The notes: generated from the sequence alone by a model not told the origin. 64,000 nucleotides of DNA from Streptomyces sannanensis (GCF_039536205.1 NZ_BAAAYL010000001.1:2604001-2668000), one strand, 5' to 3'. Shown: positions 18,335-27,973, counted from the first letter of the stretch. Numbers and translations are program-made.

Positions 18335-19602
18335 GCGAGCCGTCGGCGCCCGCTCCACGCCCTTGGCTTCGCCGTCTACGGCGCCGTACGGCTGCAGCGG
18401 CACCGCAGCCGGAGCCGCCATCGGACCCACAGCGGGACCCACAGCCGGACCCAGCCCCGCAGCCGGAGCCGCGGACGGCCCCGCAGCCGGACCCCGAGCC
18501 CGCACGGGGCCGGCGTCGGCTCGGATGGCGGTGGCCGGGCAGGCACCGGCCGACACCGGAACCGGAGCCCAGCCCAGAGCCACAGCCGACACCGGCACCG
18601 CAGCCGGACCCAGAACCGCGGCCGGACCCGGCGCCGAGCCCAGAGCCAGACCCGGAGCCAGACCCGGCACCACAACCGGACCCGGCGCCGCAGCCGGACC
18701 CGGCTCCGGGCCCAGAGCCAGACCCGGAGCCGGACCCGGCGCCACAACCGCAGCCTGAGCCGGAGCCAGGCGCCAGGGACGGCGAAGGAACGGGGAGACC
18801 CGGGTGGGTCGAGATCGTCGGAGCCGTGGGATCTCTGCTGTCCCTCCTCACCGCTGTCCTCTTCTACTTCGGCTGGGCCAGCACCGATGCCGAGACCAAG
18901 GCACTCGGCCTCCGCGACACCGTCTTCCACCTCTCCACCAGTGACTATCTGCTCCGCAGCGTCAGCGCCCTGTACATTCCCGCCTGGATCGCCGCAGCCG
19001 CCGCCCTCGCGGCGCTCGGGCTGCACCGCCGGCTCGTCCGCGAGCCGTCCCGGACCGCCGCGGCCGTGCGGGTGCTGCGGTTTGCCTGGACCGTGCCGCT
19101 CGTGATGGTCCCGCTGTATCCCCTCAGTCCCTGGCTGTTCGACCTGCTGCTGCCGCTGGCCATGATCTGCGGCTTCGTCCTCAACACCTATGCACGCACG
19201 CGCGGCCGCCGTGACGTGCGCTTATGGGCGCTGAGCCTCGCCGTCTGCGTGCTGGCGCTGTTCTGGGCGGTCTACGCGTACGCCGGAATCGCCGGACGCG
19301 GCCGGGCGGCCCTGACCATCAGCACCATTGACACCGGGTTCCCCGCCGTCGTCGTCTTCAGCGAGAAGGACCTGATGATCCGGGGCGGCGGCAGCTGCTA
19401 CCGCCGTGTCACCGACAAGGGGAGCCGGTACTCCTATCAGTACGCCGGGTTGCGCCTGTTCCATGTCTCGGGCGACCGGCTCTTCCTCGTCCCCCGAGGA
19501 TGGACGCCCGAGGACGGCGCACTGTACGTACTGAAGGAGGGCGACGGTCAGCGGATCGAGCTGCTCAGCGGGGCCGGTTACCGCGCCCGGGAGTGCCGTT
19601 GA
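18331..19602 (+). CDS. Proline-repeat membrane protein of unknown function
   Basis: The ATG at 18331 overlaps the previous stop (ATGA); 423 residues. Residues 25-150 are a low-complexity Pro/Glu/Asp/Gln segment built from [15 protein letters not shown] units, a flexible and acidic arm. Four hydrophobic helices follow (about 160-183, 210-230, 245-290, 300-322), then a C-terminal domain of about 100 residues that includes [19 protein letters not shown]. No enzyme motif is seen. Coupling to the extracellular protein upstream points to a joint envelope role. Confidence 0.7.
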   Translation: MSEPSAPAPRPWLRRLRRRTAAAAPQPEPPSDPQRDPQPDPAPQPEPRTAPQPDPEPARGRRRLGWRWPGRHRPTPEPEPSPEPQPTPAPQPDPEPRPDPAPSPEPDPEPDPAPQPDPAPQPDPAPGPEPDPEPDPAPQPQPEPEPGARDGEGTGRPGWVEIVGAVGSLLSLLTAVLFYFGWASTDAETKALGLRDTVFHLSTSDYLLRSVSALYIPAWIAAAAALAALGLHRRLVREPSRTAAAVRVLRFAWTVPLVMVPLYPLSPWLFDLLLPLAMICGFVLNTYARTRGRRDVRLWALSLAVCVLALFWAVYAYAGIAGRGRAALTISTIDTGFPAVVVFSEKDLMIRGGGSCYRRVTDKGSRYSYQYAGLRLFHVSGDRLFLVPRGWTPEDGALYVLKEGDGQRIELLSGAGYRARECR

Positions 19603-19893
19603 CGTGCGGCACTCGCGTGATCGAAGCATCCCCCGGCCGTCCAGCCAGGCCCGGTGCCGGGGCAACAGCCGTGACTGGACTCTGAAGTCGTGTTGCCGTG
19701 AAGGCATGTCCTGCAGACGGTGCATTGGGGATGAGCGTTCGCCAAAGACGTGGTACGGCGGCCGGTCCACGGCCGCCGTACCACTCCCCGCCCACCCCGC
19801 CGTACCCCCGTCGCCGGGCTGGGCGCCCCCCGTGGCAAGTCGGCGGGCGCGACCGGACTCAGCCCGTGGGGCCGACCCGATCGCGCACGCCGG

Positions 19894-20286
19894 TCACGTG
19901 CCCGTCTCGACGGTCGTGGAGCAGGGGTCGGCGGCGTTCGGCACGCTCTTGCAGACGCGGAGGTAGATGACGCGTCCCTCCGTGAGGTCCCGGTCGACCG
20001 TGTAGCTGTACGGGTAGTCGGCGGGCACCCAGTACGTCGTCCAGCTGTCGGAGATCCCCTTGTAGTTCCACTGGGCGTAGACCTGCAGGTTGTCCCGGTT
20101 GTTGTCCCAGATCTCGAAGCTGTCCGTAACGGCCTCGTACGAGACACCGGCCTCGTTGGGGAACGAGTAGTTGAGCTGGGTCCAGTTCTGAACCGCCGCG
20201 GCCGCCGGGGCGGCGGCCAGGCCCATCACGGCCGCCCCCGTCATGGCCGCTGCTCCAAGCGTCCTGACCAGCGTGCGTCTGATCAA
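19894..20286 (-). CDS. Small secreted protein
   Basis: A TTG start at 20286 sits just after a GAGGAGGG ribosome site (20291-20298). The 130-residue product has a signal peptide (IRRTLVRTLGAAAMTG..., cleavage likely after APAAAA) and a mature domain of about 95 residues rich in Tyr/Trp/Asn with two cysteines (VCKS, DPCST), suggesting one disulfide. It resembles small secreted beta-sheet proteins but I recognise no family. It diverges from the SARP regulator at 20440, which may control it. Confidence 0.7.
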   Translation of the reverse strand: MIRRTLVRTLGAAAMTGAAVMGLAAAPAAAAVQNWTQLNYSFPNEAGVSYEAVTDSFEIWDNNRDNLQVYAQWNYKGISDSWTTYWVPADYPYSYTVDRDLTEGRVIYLRVCKSVPNAADPCSTTVETGT

Positions 20287-20439
20287 TGTGCCCTCCTCAT
20301 CGAATGGGTTACGTGCACCGAAGGGATCGGGTCGGTGCGCGTCCCAACGTGCCGGAGGCGCCTTCGGGAAACCTTCGGAAAGTCTTGAATCGGGATGGCA
20401 GCGCAAGCTCGGTGGCGGGTAGACAGGTGATCACTGATC

Positions 20440-23328
20440 ATGACGGGGGCGGGGATGACGGTGTGGTTCGGAGTCCTGGGCACCATCGCGGCCTGGCGGG
20501 ACGGGGTGCCGGCGGACGTGGGTCACGCGCAGCAGCAGCGGGTGCTCGCGGCCCTGCTCGTCGATGCCGGCAACGCCGTTCCGGCGGACGTCCTGGTGGA
20601 CCGGGCATGGGGTGAAGCACCGCCGAGGCGGGGCCGAGAGGCCCTGTACGGGTACGTCTCCCGGCTCAGGCGGGTGCTGTCGCAAATGTGCGCCACCGAC
20701 ATCGAGCGCACTCCAGCCGGTTACCGCCTGACTGTTGATCCCCACCGGGTGGACATGCACCAGTTCCGTGACCTGACCAGCCGGGCACGTGGGCAAGGCG
20801 ACGCCGGGCAGGCGGCGGCCCTGTGGGAGAAGGCACTCGGGCTGTGGCGCGGCGAGGCGTTCACGGGCATCGACACGCCGTGGTTCGACAGCCGGCGGGA
20901 CCTCCTCGACCGCGAGCGGCTGACCGCCGAGCTGGACCTGGCCGACGCCCGTCTCCGACTGGGACAGCACGACCGGATACTGGTCGAACTCCTCGCCCGG
21001 GCCGAGGCCCAACCACTGGACGAGCGCGTTGCGGGCCAGCTCATGCTCGCCCTGTACCGCGGCGGGCGCGGTGCCGATGCCCTGACGCACTATCAGTCGA
21101 TCCGGGGGCGGCTGGTGGAAGAGCTGGGTACCGACCCCGGACCGGCACTTCGCCTCCTCCACCAGCGCATCCTCGGCGCGGATCCGGCCCTGGACCTCGC
21201 GCCGGGCCCCGGCGTCGCGGTCGACGAGGCGGCCGCCGTCCGCCCGGTCCCACGGCAGCTTCCGGCGCCGCCGGCGACCTTCATCGGACGTGACCGCGAA
21301 CTCGCTTCTCTGGACGGCTTGTTGAAGGAGCCAGCGGACGACAGAGCCGTCGTGGTCATCTCAGCCATCGGCGGCGTCGGTGGCATGGGCAAGACCTGGC
21401 TGGCGCTGCGCTGGGCCCATGAACACCTCGACCGTTTCCCCGACGGGCAGCTCTACGCAGATCTGTGCGGCTTCGACCCGTCCTCCGAGCCCATGCCGCC
21501 CGGCATGGTGCTGCGCGGGTTCCTAGATGCCCTCGGCATCGACACTCAGGAGATGCCGGCCGACCCCGAGGCTCTGGCCGCACTGTACCGCTCCCTCGTG
21601 GCCGGCCGGCGCATGCTGATCATGCTGGACAACGCCCGCGGCGCCGACCAGATCCGGCCGCTGCTGCCCGGCAGTGCCACGTGCACCGTCATGGTGACCA
21701 GCCGGAGCCACCTGAGCGGCCTGACCGCCACACACGGATGCCAGTACCTGGACCTCGGTACGCTCCCCGACGACGACGCCCGCCAGATTCTTGTCCACGC
21801 CCTCGGCCACGACCGGGTGGCAGCCGAACCGGACGCGGTCAGCGGCCTCCTTCGCCGGTGCGCGGGACTGCCGCTCGCCCTCGGCATCGTCGCGGCCCGC
21901 GCCGCCGCTCGGCCCGACTTTCCCCTCACCGTCCTGACCTCGGAGCTCCACGACGCCGCCTGCCGTCTCGACGCACTCAACGCCGGTGACCTCGCCACCG
22001 ACCTCCGGGCCGTCTTCGACACCTCGTACCGGGTCCTCGACCACAGCACCGCACAGACCTTCGCGCTGCTGGGACTGGCGCCGGGACCGGACATCAGCCT
22101 GTCCGCCGCCGCCCGCCTCACCGCACTCCCCGCTCCCCGTGCCCGGGTCCTCCTGCGCACCCTGGAGTCGGCCCATCTCGTCCAGCAAAACATCCCCGGT
22201 CGCTACCGCATGCACAATCTGGTCCGGCTCTATGCCACGGAGCGCGGGCACGACCTGCCTGACGACGTACGGCAGGCCGCGTTGCACCGGCTGGTCGGCT
22301 TCAATGCGACCACCGCCCTGGCCTGCGACCGATTACTCTCCCCGCAGCGGACTCCGCTCGCCGGACCCCGGACCGCCTCCGCGGTCGGCGCCCTCCACGT
22401 CGAGGACGTGGACGCAGCGATGGCCTGGTTCGAGGCCGAGCACCTCTGCCTCCTCGCGGTCCACCGGTTCGCTCTGGAGCACGGCCTGCACGCCCAGGCC
22501 TGGCAGCTCGCCTGGGCCCTGGACACCTTCCAGTGGCGGCGAGGGTGGCTGCTCGACCGCATCACAACCTTGCGGTCCACCCTGCCCGCTCTCGAAGTCC
22601 TGGAGGAACCGGCCTCCATGGCCCTGGCCCACCGGCTCCTCGCCCGCGCCCGCATCCCCCTCGACCAGCACGCAGAGGCCCTGGAACACCTGCGGCGCGC
22701 CATCGCCCTGTACGAGCGGGCCGGCGACCGCGCGGGCCAGGCCCAGACGCACCTGAACTTCGCGCTCGCGTGGGAACGGCACGGTGACCACGCCGAGGCG
22801 CTGTCACACGCCGTGCGCAACCTGCGCTTCCGGGAAGTCCTCGGCGACCCTCACCGGGAGGCCGAGGCCCTCAACGCGGTGGGCTGGTATCACGCCCACC
22901 TCGGTCACCACGACCAGGCCCGGGACTACTGCGAACGCGCTCTGGCCCTGTGCCGCCGACACGCTTTCCTGGAAGGCGAGGCCTTCACCCTGGACAGCCT
23001 CGGTTACATCGCCCACCACAGCGGGTCGCACGCACAGGCCCTGGACCACTACGGCCGGGCCCTCACGCTACGCCGCCGGCTGGGCGACCAGTACGAGGAG
23101 GCCGACGCGCTGGCCTGCATGGGCGATGTGTATCGGGCTACGGACCGGCCCGCCGACGCCCATGACGTCTTGAGCCGGGCCTTCGATCTCTACCGCGGCC
23201 AGCACCGCGCCACCGAGGCACGACGTGCCCAGCGGCTACTCGAGGAACTGAAGCCGGCCCTGCCCGCCCGCGCATCTGATGGCGCGGAAAGCGGGACCGT
23301 TCCCGACGTCGCACACCGCACGGCGTGA
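20440..23328 (+). CDS. AfsR/SARP-family regulator with NB-ARC and TPR domains
   Basis: This 962-residue protein has an N-terminal winged-helix DNA-binding domain (about 10-100), a bacterial transcriptional activator domain (about 105-255, KALGLWRGEAF...LYRGGRGADAL), an NB-ARC ATPase (about 280-560) with P-loop GGVGGMGKTWLA and ADLCGFDP, and C-terminal TPR repeats (about 720-950, e.g. EALNAVGWYHAHLGHHDQA). The layout matches AfsR, which activates secondary metabolism or development genes. ATG 20440 and ATG 20455 are both possible starts. The divergent small secreted gene is the nearest candidate target. Confidence 0.93.
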   Translation: MTGAGMTVWFGVLGTIAAWRDGVPADVGHAQQQRVLAALLVDAGNAVPADVLVDRAWGEAPPRRGREALYGYVSRLRRVLSQMCATDIERTPAGYRLTVDPHRVDMHQFRDLTSRARGQGDAGQAAALWEKALGLWRGEAFTGIDTPWFDSRRDLLDRERLTAELDLADARLRLGQHDRILVELLARAEAQPLDERVAGQLMLALYRGGRGADALTHYQSIRGRLVEELGTDPGPALRLLHQRILGADPALDLAPGPGVAVDEAAAVRPVPRQLPAPPATFIGRDRELASLDGLLKEPADDRAVVVISAIGGVGGMGKTWLALRWAHEHLDRFPDGQLYADLCGFDPSSEPMPPGMVLRGFLDALGIDTQEMPADPEALAALYRSLVAGRRMLIMLDNARGADQIRPLLPGSATCTVMVTSRSHLSGLTATHGCQYLDLGTLPDDDARQILVHALGHDRVAAEPDAVSGLLRRCAGLPLALGIVAARAAARPDFPLTVLTSELHDAACRLDALNAGDLATDLRAVFDTSYRVLDHSTAQTFALLGLAPGPDISLSAAARLTALPAPRARVLLRTLESAHLVQQNIPGRYRMHNLVRLYATERGHDLPDDVRQAALHRLVGFNATTALACDRLLSPQRTPLAGPRTASAVGALHVEDVDAAMAWFEAEHLCLLAVHRFALEHGLHAQAWQLAWALDTFQWRRGWLLDRITTLRSTLPALEVLEEPASMALAHRLLARARIPLDQHAEALEHLRRAIALYERAGDRAGQAQTHLNFALAWERHGDHAEALSHAVRNLRFREVLGDPHREAEALNAVGWYHAHLGHHDQARDYCERALALCRRHAFLEGEAFTLDSLGYIAHHSGSHAQALDHYGRALTLRRRLGDQYEEADALACMGDVYRATDRPADAHDVLSRAFDLYRGQHRATEARRAQRLLEELKPALPARASDGAESGTVPDVAHRTA

Positions 23329-23493
23329 CGCGATACCCGCACCGGCCTGCTGCCTCGCCCGCCGCCAGGCCGAAACGTCCCCGGCTGTGCGGGCTGTGCC
23401 CGGTGCCGGGACAACAGCCGCGATCAGGCTCGGCTACGACCTGCCACTGGACGCCCTCAGGCTGAACCGGCTCGACCGCGATGGCCAGGCGCC

Positions 23494-23694
23494 GAGGTCT
23501 CGGTCTCCTACGACGACGGCGCCACCTGGAAGCCCACCACCGCCGAACGCAAAGACGACCACGCCTTCCAGGTGGTGGTCAGGCACCCGGAGCCGTCCGG
23601 CACCGACGGTCTGGTGTCCCTCAGGGCCGAGGTCTGGGACTCCGCCGGGAACCGCACGGTCCAGACCGTCCTCCGGGCGTACGTCCTCAGGTGA
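23494..23694 (+). pseudogene. Fragment resembling the C terminus of a secreted subtilase
   Basis: The frame reads EVSVSYDDGATWKP...FQVVVRHPEPSGTDGLVSLRAEVWDSAGNRTVQTVLRAYVLR, resembling the beta-rich tail of large Streptomyces S8 peptidases. A related piece, GYDLPLDALRLNRLDRDG, is in another frame just upstream (about 23430-23485). No start or catalytic domain exists here, so this looks like a remnant after deletion and frameshift. Family assignment is from recall and moderate. Confidence 0.5.
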
Positions 23695-23930
23695 GCGCAA
23701 CTCCCTTTGGAACGCATGCTCTTGGGTGGCTTCCAGCATCTCGGCGGCTGTGACGGCACCGCGGAGGCGGTCACCCGTCCGGCGCACAGAGGTTGCCGGG
23801 GGTCGACGGCGGAGGTGTGCTGGGCCGTGGCACCCCGCCACGATCGCGGGGCGTCCAGAGGGTGCGTGCCACGTGCCGTATGAGGCGGGCCGGCCCCCTC
23901 GCCGACCACATCGACAGTTGGAGGATCTTC

Positions 23931-24107
23931 ATGGCGTACAACAAGGGCGACCGCGTGCAGTACCGGGGCCAGGACGGCCAGCAGCACACGGGCCAGATCC
24001 AGGACGCCAAGCGCTCCGGGCAGGAAATGACCTACGTCGTCAAGGACGAGCAGACCAACCGGGAAGAGCGACTCAGCGAGCGCCAGATCGAGCGCGAGGC
24101 GCGGTAA
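23931..24107 (+). CDS. Small TUDOR-like (hypervirulence-associated type) protein
   Basis: GGAGG at 23920-23924 lies 6 bases before the ATG. The 58-residue protein starts MAYNKGDRVQYRGQDG and ends in a charged helix. The short SH3/TUDOR-like strand pattern (KGDRVQY...TGQI...TYVVKDE) matches small bacterial proteins annotated as hypervirulence-associated TUDOR domain proteins. Function unknown. Confidence 0.75.
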   Translation: MAYNKGDRVQYRGQDGQQHTGQIQDAKRSGQEMTYVVKDEQTNREERLSERQIEREAR

Positions 24108-24136
24108 CCGGGTTCGCCTCCAGGGCACACCGGAGC

Positions 24137-24170
24137 GCGGTGGCCGGCACCTCACGGTGCCGGCCACCGC
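24137..24170 (+). terminator. Terminator hairpin after the TUDOR-like gene
   Basis: Perfect 15 bp arms (24137-24151 and 24156-24170) with a TCAC loop, 30 bases after the stop. There is no long T-run, which is normal in Streptomyces. Confidence 0.75.
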
Positions 24171-24299
24171 CTGCGTGCCCGGATCCCGGCCGGAGCCGTC
24201 TCTCCGGTGAGCGCCGGGCGCCGGCGCCCCGAGCGGGGCCGGTCGTCCGGGCCGTCACCGCTGGTGCGGTGTCCCGGCGGGCGACGGTTGGGGCAGGTC

Positions 24300-25469
24300 C
24301 TAGTAGACCCATGCGTCCGTGCCGGACCAGCGGCCATCGGTGATGGCAGGGTCGACCGTGGCATCCGCCGTGAACACCAGCGGGCCGTCGCCCCAGCGGT
24401 CGTAGAGGGTGAGCAGTGAGTCGCTTGCCCAGGAGCAGGGGCCGTCATGGTTGTTGTAGCCGGGGGTGTCGAAGGGGGTGGAGCGGCCGCAGGGGCATGC
24501 TCCTCCGGGTGGTGGGCAGGGGGTGGGGCGGCCCAGGAGCATGGCGTCCCATGGCTCGTCCCCCACGGCTGCGTGTACCAGGAGATCCTGGACGTCGTCG
24601 AACAGGTTGAAACCGACGCCGAATTCGTCGAAGTGCTCATCCAGGGCCTTGGCGAGCGCGCCGTAACCCAGGCTTTGCCAGCCCGACTTGTAGTTCGCGG
24701 TCAGGAACAGGGTCCGGTGCAGGGTGACCGGTATCGGACGGTCGGGTTCGAAGCCGGTAGCGCCGTCGCTGAGGTAGTCCAGTTCGGTCGGCGGGCGGGT
24801 GGCCCGTAGCTCATGCGCGGGGACGTCGGCGTGGAGGATGACATGGTCAGGTTCGGACTGGGCGGACCACTTCTCGTTACGGAAGAACCACAGCCAACCG
24901 CCGGCCGGCAGCCATCCCGCGTCGGCCACGCCGGGCACCTCGGCGAGGTTGATCTGGGCGGTGAAAGCGAGCGCGGCCTCTGTGCCGTCCTTGAGACGGG
25001 CAGTGGGCCATGCCCATCCCTCGGGCAGGTCCGGCAGTCCGCCTATTCGTGAACCGCCGACGGCGGAGGGGTCCGCCGCGTCGCGAGCCGGGCTGAGCAG
25101 CCAGGCGGGGCGCACGAGCGCCCGGATCTCGTCCATGAGTTCGTCCGCATCGTAGTCCGGCATGTCGTCCGGTATGTCGTCCGCCTCGTCGTCCGGCAAG
25201 TCGTCCGCCTCGTCGTCCGGTATGTCGTCCGCCTCGTCGTCCGGTATGTCGTCCGCCTCGTCGTCCGGCATGTCGTCCGCCTCGTCGTCCGGCAAGTCGT
25301 CCGCCTCGTCGTCCGGTATGTCGTCCGCCTCGTCGTCCGGCAAGTCGTCCGGCAAGTTGTCGGACGCCTTGCGCACGGCTGCGCGAAGCATCGCGTCCAG
25401 GTCTTCCGGGAGCAGGCGGTGGTTGCCCGGTCGACCGGGAGAGGAGAGTGAGGATGGTGAGAGTGACAT
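24300..25469 (-). CDS. DUF1963 (YwqG-like) protein with acidic octapeptide repeats
   Basis: ATG 25469 gives 389 residues; ATG 25499 is also possible and neither has a good ribosome site. After a short N terminus, residues 45-100 are an acidic repeat of DDEADD(I/L/M)P units. The rest matches DUF1963: GLPDLPEGWAWP, LAFTAQINLAEVPG, GWLWFF and DAWDAMLLGRPT-like segments, and CPCGRSTPF. Function is unknown; some relatives have been linked to polymorphic toxin or SMI1-like immunity contexts, but nothing here shows that. Confidence 0.8.
   Translation of the reverse strand: MSLSPSSLSSPGRPGNHRLLPEDLDAMLRAAVRKASDNLPDDLPDDEADDIPDDEADDLPDDEADDMPDDEADDIPDDEADDIPDDEADDLPDDEADDIPDDMPDYDADELMDEIRALVRPAWLLSPARDAADPSAVGGSRIGGLPDLPEGWAWPTARLKDGTEAALAFTAQINLAEVPGVADAGWLPAGGWLWFFRNEKWSAQSEPDHVILHADVPAHELRATRPPTELDYLSDGATGFEPDRPIPVTLHRTLFLTANYKSGWQSLGYGALAKALDEHFDEFGVGFNLFDDVQDLLVHAAVGDEPWDAMLLGRPTPCPPPGGACPCGRSTPFDTPGYNNHDGPCSWASDSLLTLYDRWGDGPLVFTADATVDPAITDGRWSGTDAWVY
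25170..25337 (-). repeat. 24 bp in-frame tandem repeat, 7 units
   Basis: Seven near-identical 24 bp units encode DDEADD followed by I, L or M and P inside the DUF1963 gene. The third base of most codons is the same between units, so the array expanded recently and its length probably varies between strains. Confidence 0.9.
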
Positions 25470-25542
25470 GGTGTGCAGGCTAAGGCCGTTGGCGGGCATG
25501 AGGCGCTCGTGCCGTCCGCTGCGCATCGCGCCTGGGCCCGCC

Positions 25543-25945
25543 TCAGACAGGTTCCGCTTCGGCGCCGGTCTCGTGCCAGTGCCGGGCGAGGTCCCGCATC
25601 TCCAGCAGCTCGGCCTCACGGTGACGCCACCCGGACTCTTCTCGCAGAACGGCGGAGACCAGCGTCGGCGAACCCGAGTCGACCGCCTTGTGCAGCGGCG
25701 GGCACACCGTCAGGTCCGCACTGCTCGAGGTCGGCGCCGTGCCCGGCCGGCAGATGGGCGGCGGTTCCGGCGTATGTCCCGATCGCCAGGCACAGTGCGG
25801 GTGTTCCGCGTCCGTCGCGTACGTCGGGGTCGGTGCCCGTTGGCAGGCTTTCCGCAGCATCGGTGTCCCCGGCCCGTACCGCGGATATCAGGAAGGGCTC
25901 GGAGTCCACCTCATCGCTCACACCCACACCCGTGCTCACGTCCAT
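25543..25945 (-). pseudogene. Ankyrin-repeat gene broken by a frameshift
   Basis: The first frame starts at ATG 25945 (MDVSTGVGVSDEVDSEPFLISAVRAGDTDAAE..., then DPDVRDGRGTPALCLAI), a typical start of Streptomyces ankyrin proteins. At about 25700 one extra G/C base in a short run shifts the frame; the continuing ankyrin text PPLHKAVDSGSPTLVSAVLREE is found in the next frame and runs to the stop at 25543. Either a true pseudogene or a sequencing error. It precedes the DUF1963 gene on the same strand. Confidence 0.65.
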
Positions 25946-26125
25946 AGTTCCCGGTCAGGTGGCCGCTCGCCAGTGTAAACACCTGGGTGGGCCGTCACCG
26001 CTGGGTTCAAGCGGAGGAGCCGAACGTGCGTGGCATCGCGTCAATTCCGGTTGACAGATTTTCAATTCACATGACGCAATGACCTCCGCCCCCACTTGAT
26101 CCCTTACATCCACTTGGAGCGCCCC

Positions 26126-26998
26126 GTGACCTCTGAGCCCCTCTCCGTGGCCTACGTGACAAGCCGGCAGGTGCCCGACGACGAGGCCGACCTGGTGACG
26201 TCTGCCCTGGCCCGGCAGGGGGTCGAGAGCGACGTCGTAGTCTGGGACGACCCGGCGGTCGCGTGGGAGCGGTACGGGCTCGTGCTGGTCCGCAGCGTGT
26301 GGGACTACACCGACCGGCGTGCGGAGTTCCTGGACTGGGCCCGGCGGGTCGACGGCCTCGGTCTGCTGCGGAACCCCGCCGCGGTCCTGGAGCGCAACAC
26401 CGACAAGACGTATCTGCGCGAGCTCGCCGCGCACGGCGTTCCGATCGTGCCGACCCACTGGGTCGGCCCCGGCGAGGAGTTGGCCCCGGAGGCCGCGCCC
26501 TGGCCGGAGCTGGTCGTGAAGCCCACCGTCTCGGCCGGCGCGCGGGACACCATTCGTACGGCCGACCGGGCCGTGGCCGCCGCCCACGTCAAGGCCCTCA
26601 CCTCGGCGGGCCGGACGGCCATGGTGCAGCCGTACCTGCCGATGGTGGAGGACGAGGGCGAGATCTCGCTGCTCTTCCTCGGCGGCGAGTTCAGCCACGC
26701 GGTGCGGCGCGCGCCCCAGCTCGTCGCCGACCGCAAGGAGCACGGGGACGTCACCGTCCGCCGGCCCGAAGCCGACCAGCTGGCGCTGGCCGAACGCGTA
26801 CTGGCCGCGATACCCGAGCGCGGCGAGCTTCTCTACGCCCGTGTGGACCTGGTCCGCTCCCCCGAGGGCGAGCCGCTGCTCATCGAGCTGGAGCTCACCG
26901 AGCCCTACCTCTACCTGCGTCAGCACGAGGGGGCGGCCGACCTGCTTGCCGCAGCCGTCCGTGCGCGCCTCACGGCGAGCGGCGGCGCAACGGCGTAG
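26126..26998 (+). CDS. ATP-grasp domain protein (RimK-like)
   Basis: GTG 26126 is preferred because GGAG at 26116-26119 lies 6 bases upstream; 290 residues. The ATP-grasp core is visible: LVVKPTVSAGARDT (lysine and glycine-rich loop), MVQPYLPMVEDEGEISLLFLGGEFSHAV, and a metal site LLYARVDLV...PLLIELELTEPYLYL. Such enzymes join a carboxylate to an amine using ATP; the substrate here is unknown. It stands alone, ending at a strong bidirectional hairpin. Confidence 0.85.
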   Translation: MTSEPLSVAYVTSRQVPDDEADLVTSALARQGVESDVVVWDDPAVAWERYGLVLVRSVWDYTDRRAEFLDWARRVDGLGLLRNPAAVLERNTDKTYLRELAAHGVPIVPTHWVGPGEELAPEAAPWPELVVKPTVSAGARDTIRTADRAVAAAHVKALTSAGRTAMVQPYLPMVEDEGEISLLFLGGEFSHAVRRAPQLVADRKEHGDVTVRRPEADQLALAERVLAAIPERGELLYARVDLVRSPEGEPLLIELELTEPYLYLRQHEGAADLLAAAVRARLTASGGATA

Positions 26999-27088
26999 GT
27001 CCTGTGCGGCCGGTCAGGCCGGATCAGGGAGCGCCCGCCGCACAGCCGCTGATGTCTCGTGGTGCCGTGCATCGCAAGGCGGAGGAGG

Positions 27089-27158
27089 GCCCGCCGCGGA
27101 GCGGCTGCGGTGCCCGCCGCGAAGCGGCTGATGTCACCGCAGCCGCTCCGCGGCGGGC
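27089..27158. terminator. Large bidirectional hairpin between convergent genes
   Basis: Perfect 24 bp arms (27089-27112 and 27135-27158) with a 22-base loop that itself holds a degenerate third copy of the arm. It lies between the convergent ATP-grasp gene and the membrane protein gene and could end transcription from both sides. Confidence 0.75.
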
Positions 27159-27199
27159 ACCGAGGCGTCGCGAGCCCGGCATGATCGGCCGGACAGGGC

Positions 27200-27763
27200 C
27201 TATCGGCGGGCGAGGAGGCCCTGCTTCTGCGGGTCCTGCGGCGCGGGCGCGCCCGCGCGGCGCCGGTGGTACGCCACCGTCACCGCGATCAGGAGCGGGG
27301 CCCAGGCCAGCAGCGGGACGTAGCAGACCGTCAGGAGGGCCTTCTGGGCCGGGCTCCCGGTGAGCCCGTCCCCCAGGCCCGCGTACTGGGCGTAGGTGAA
27401 CCAGCCCACCAGCCCGAGCAGCCCGGCCGCGCCCGTCAGGGCCGGGATCACCGCGGCGAGCGGCGGTATCCGGCGGCCGCCCAGCAGGGGGATCCAGCGC
27501 GGCACGGTCTCGCCCCAGGGCCGCACCAGGCCGAGCGTGAGCAGGGCGAGGGCCTCGGAGACCAGGCTGAGCGAGACGATGTACAGCGACTCCCCGACGC
27601 CGATCGTCCCGCCCTCGGTGGGGAGCTCGAGCACCGGGAGCCCGGCGACCAGGGCGAGCCGCCACAGTCCGGACGGCAGGGTGATCAGTGGTACGGCGTG
27701 GGCCGCGAGGACGGCCCAGCGCGGCACGTTCGGCAGAGCGCTCACCTTCAGCATGTGACCCAT
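27200..27763 (-). CDS. Membrane protein of unknown function
   Basis: From ATG 27763 (ATG 27754 also possible, no clear ribosome site) the product is 187 residues. Four to five hydrophobic helices are seen (WAVLAAHAVPLITLPSGLW, SLYIVSLSLVSEALALLTLG, LAAVIPALTGAAGLLGLVGW, VCYVPLLAWAPLLIAVTVAY), followed by a basic Pro/Ala tail. No motif is recognised. It diverges from the beta-lactamase gene. Confidence 0.7.
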   Translation of the reverse strand: MGHMLKVSALPNVPRWAVLAAHAVPLITLPSGLWRLALVAGLPVLELPTEGGTIGVGESLYIVSLSLVSEALALLTLGLVRPWGETVPRWIPLLGGRRIPPLAAVIPALTGAAGLLGLVGWFTYAQYAGLGDGLTGSPAQKALLTVCYVPLLAWAPLLIAVTVAYHRRRAGAPAPQDPQKQGLLARR

Positions 27764-27973
27764 GCTGGTGGCGGGGCGCCGCGAGCACGTCGACGTACGG
27801 GACGGTCCTCCTCCGCCGTACGGGGGAGAGGCGGGTACGACCGGGGCAGCCGCACATGGGCCGGGGTGACGGAAGCGAACGCAGGTGATTCCGGGGCCGA
27901 GGTGACCTCCCGTCGCCCCGACCCCGGCGGACTGCCCACACATAAGTGCGGGCCGTGCGCCACGCCCGACCAC

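Noticed and set aside
25156..25360. CRISPR array
   Set aside because: The periodic 24 bp units have no spacers and form an in-frame coding repeat of DDEADDxP.
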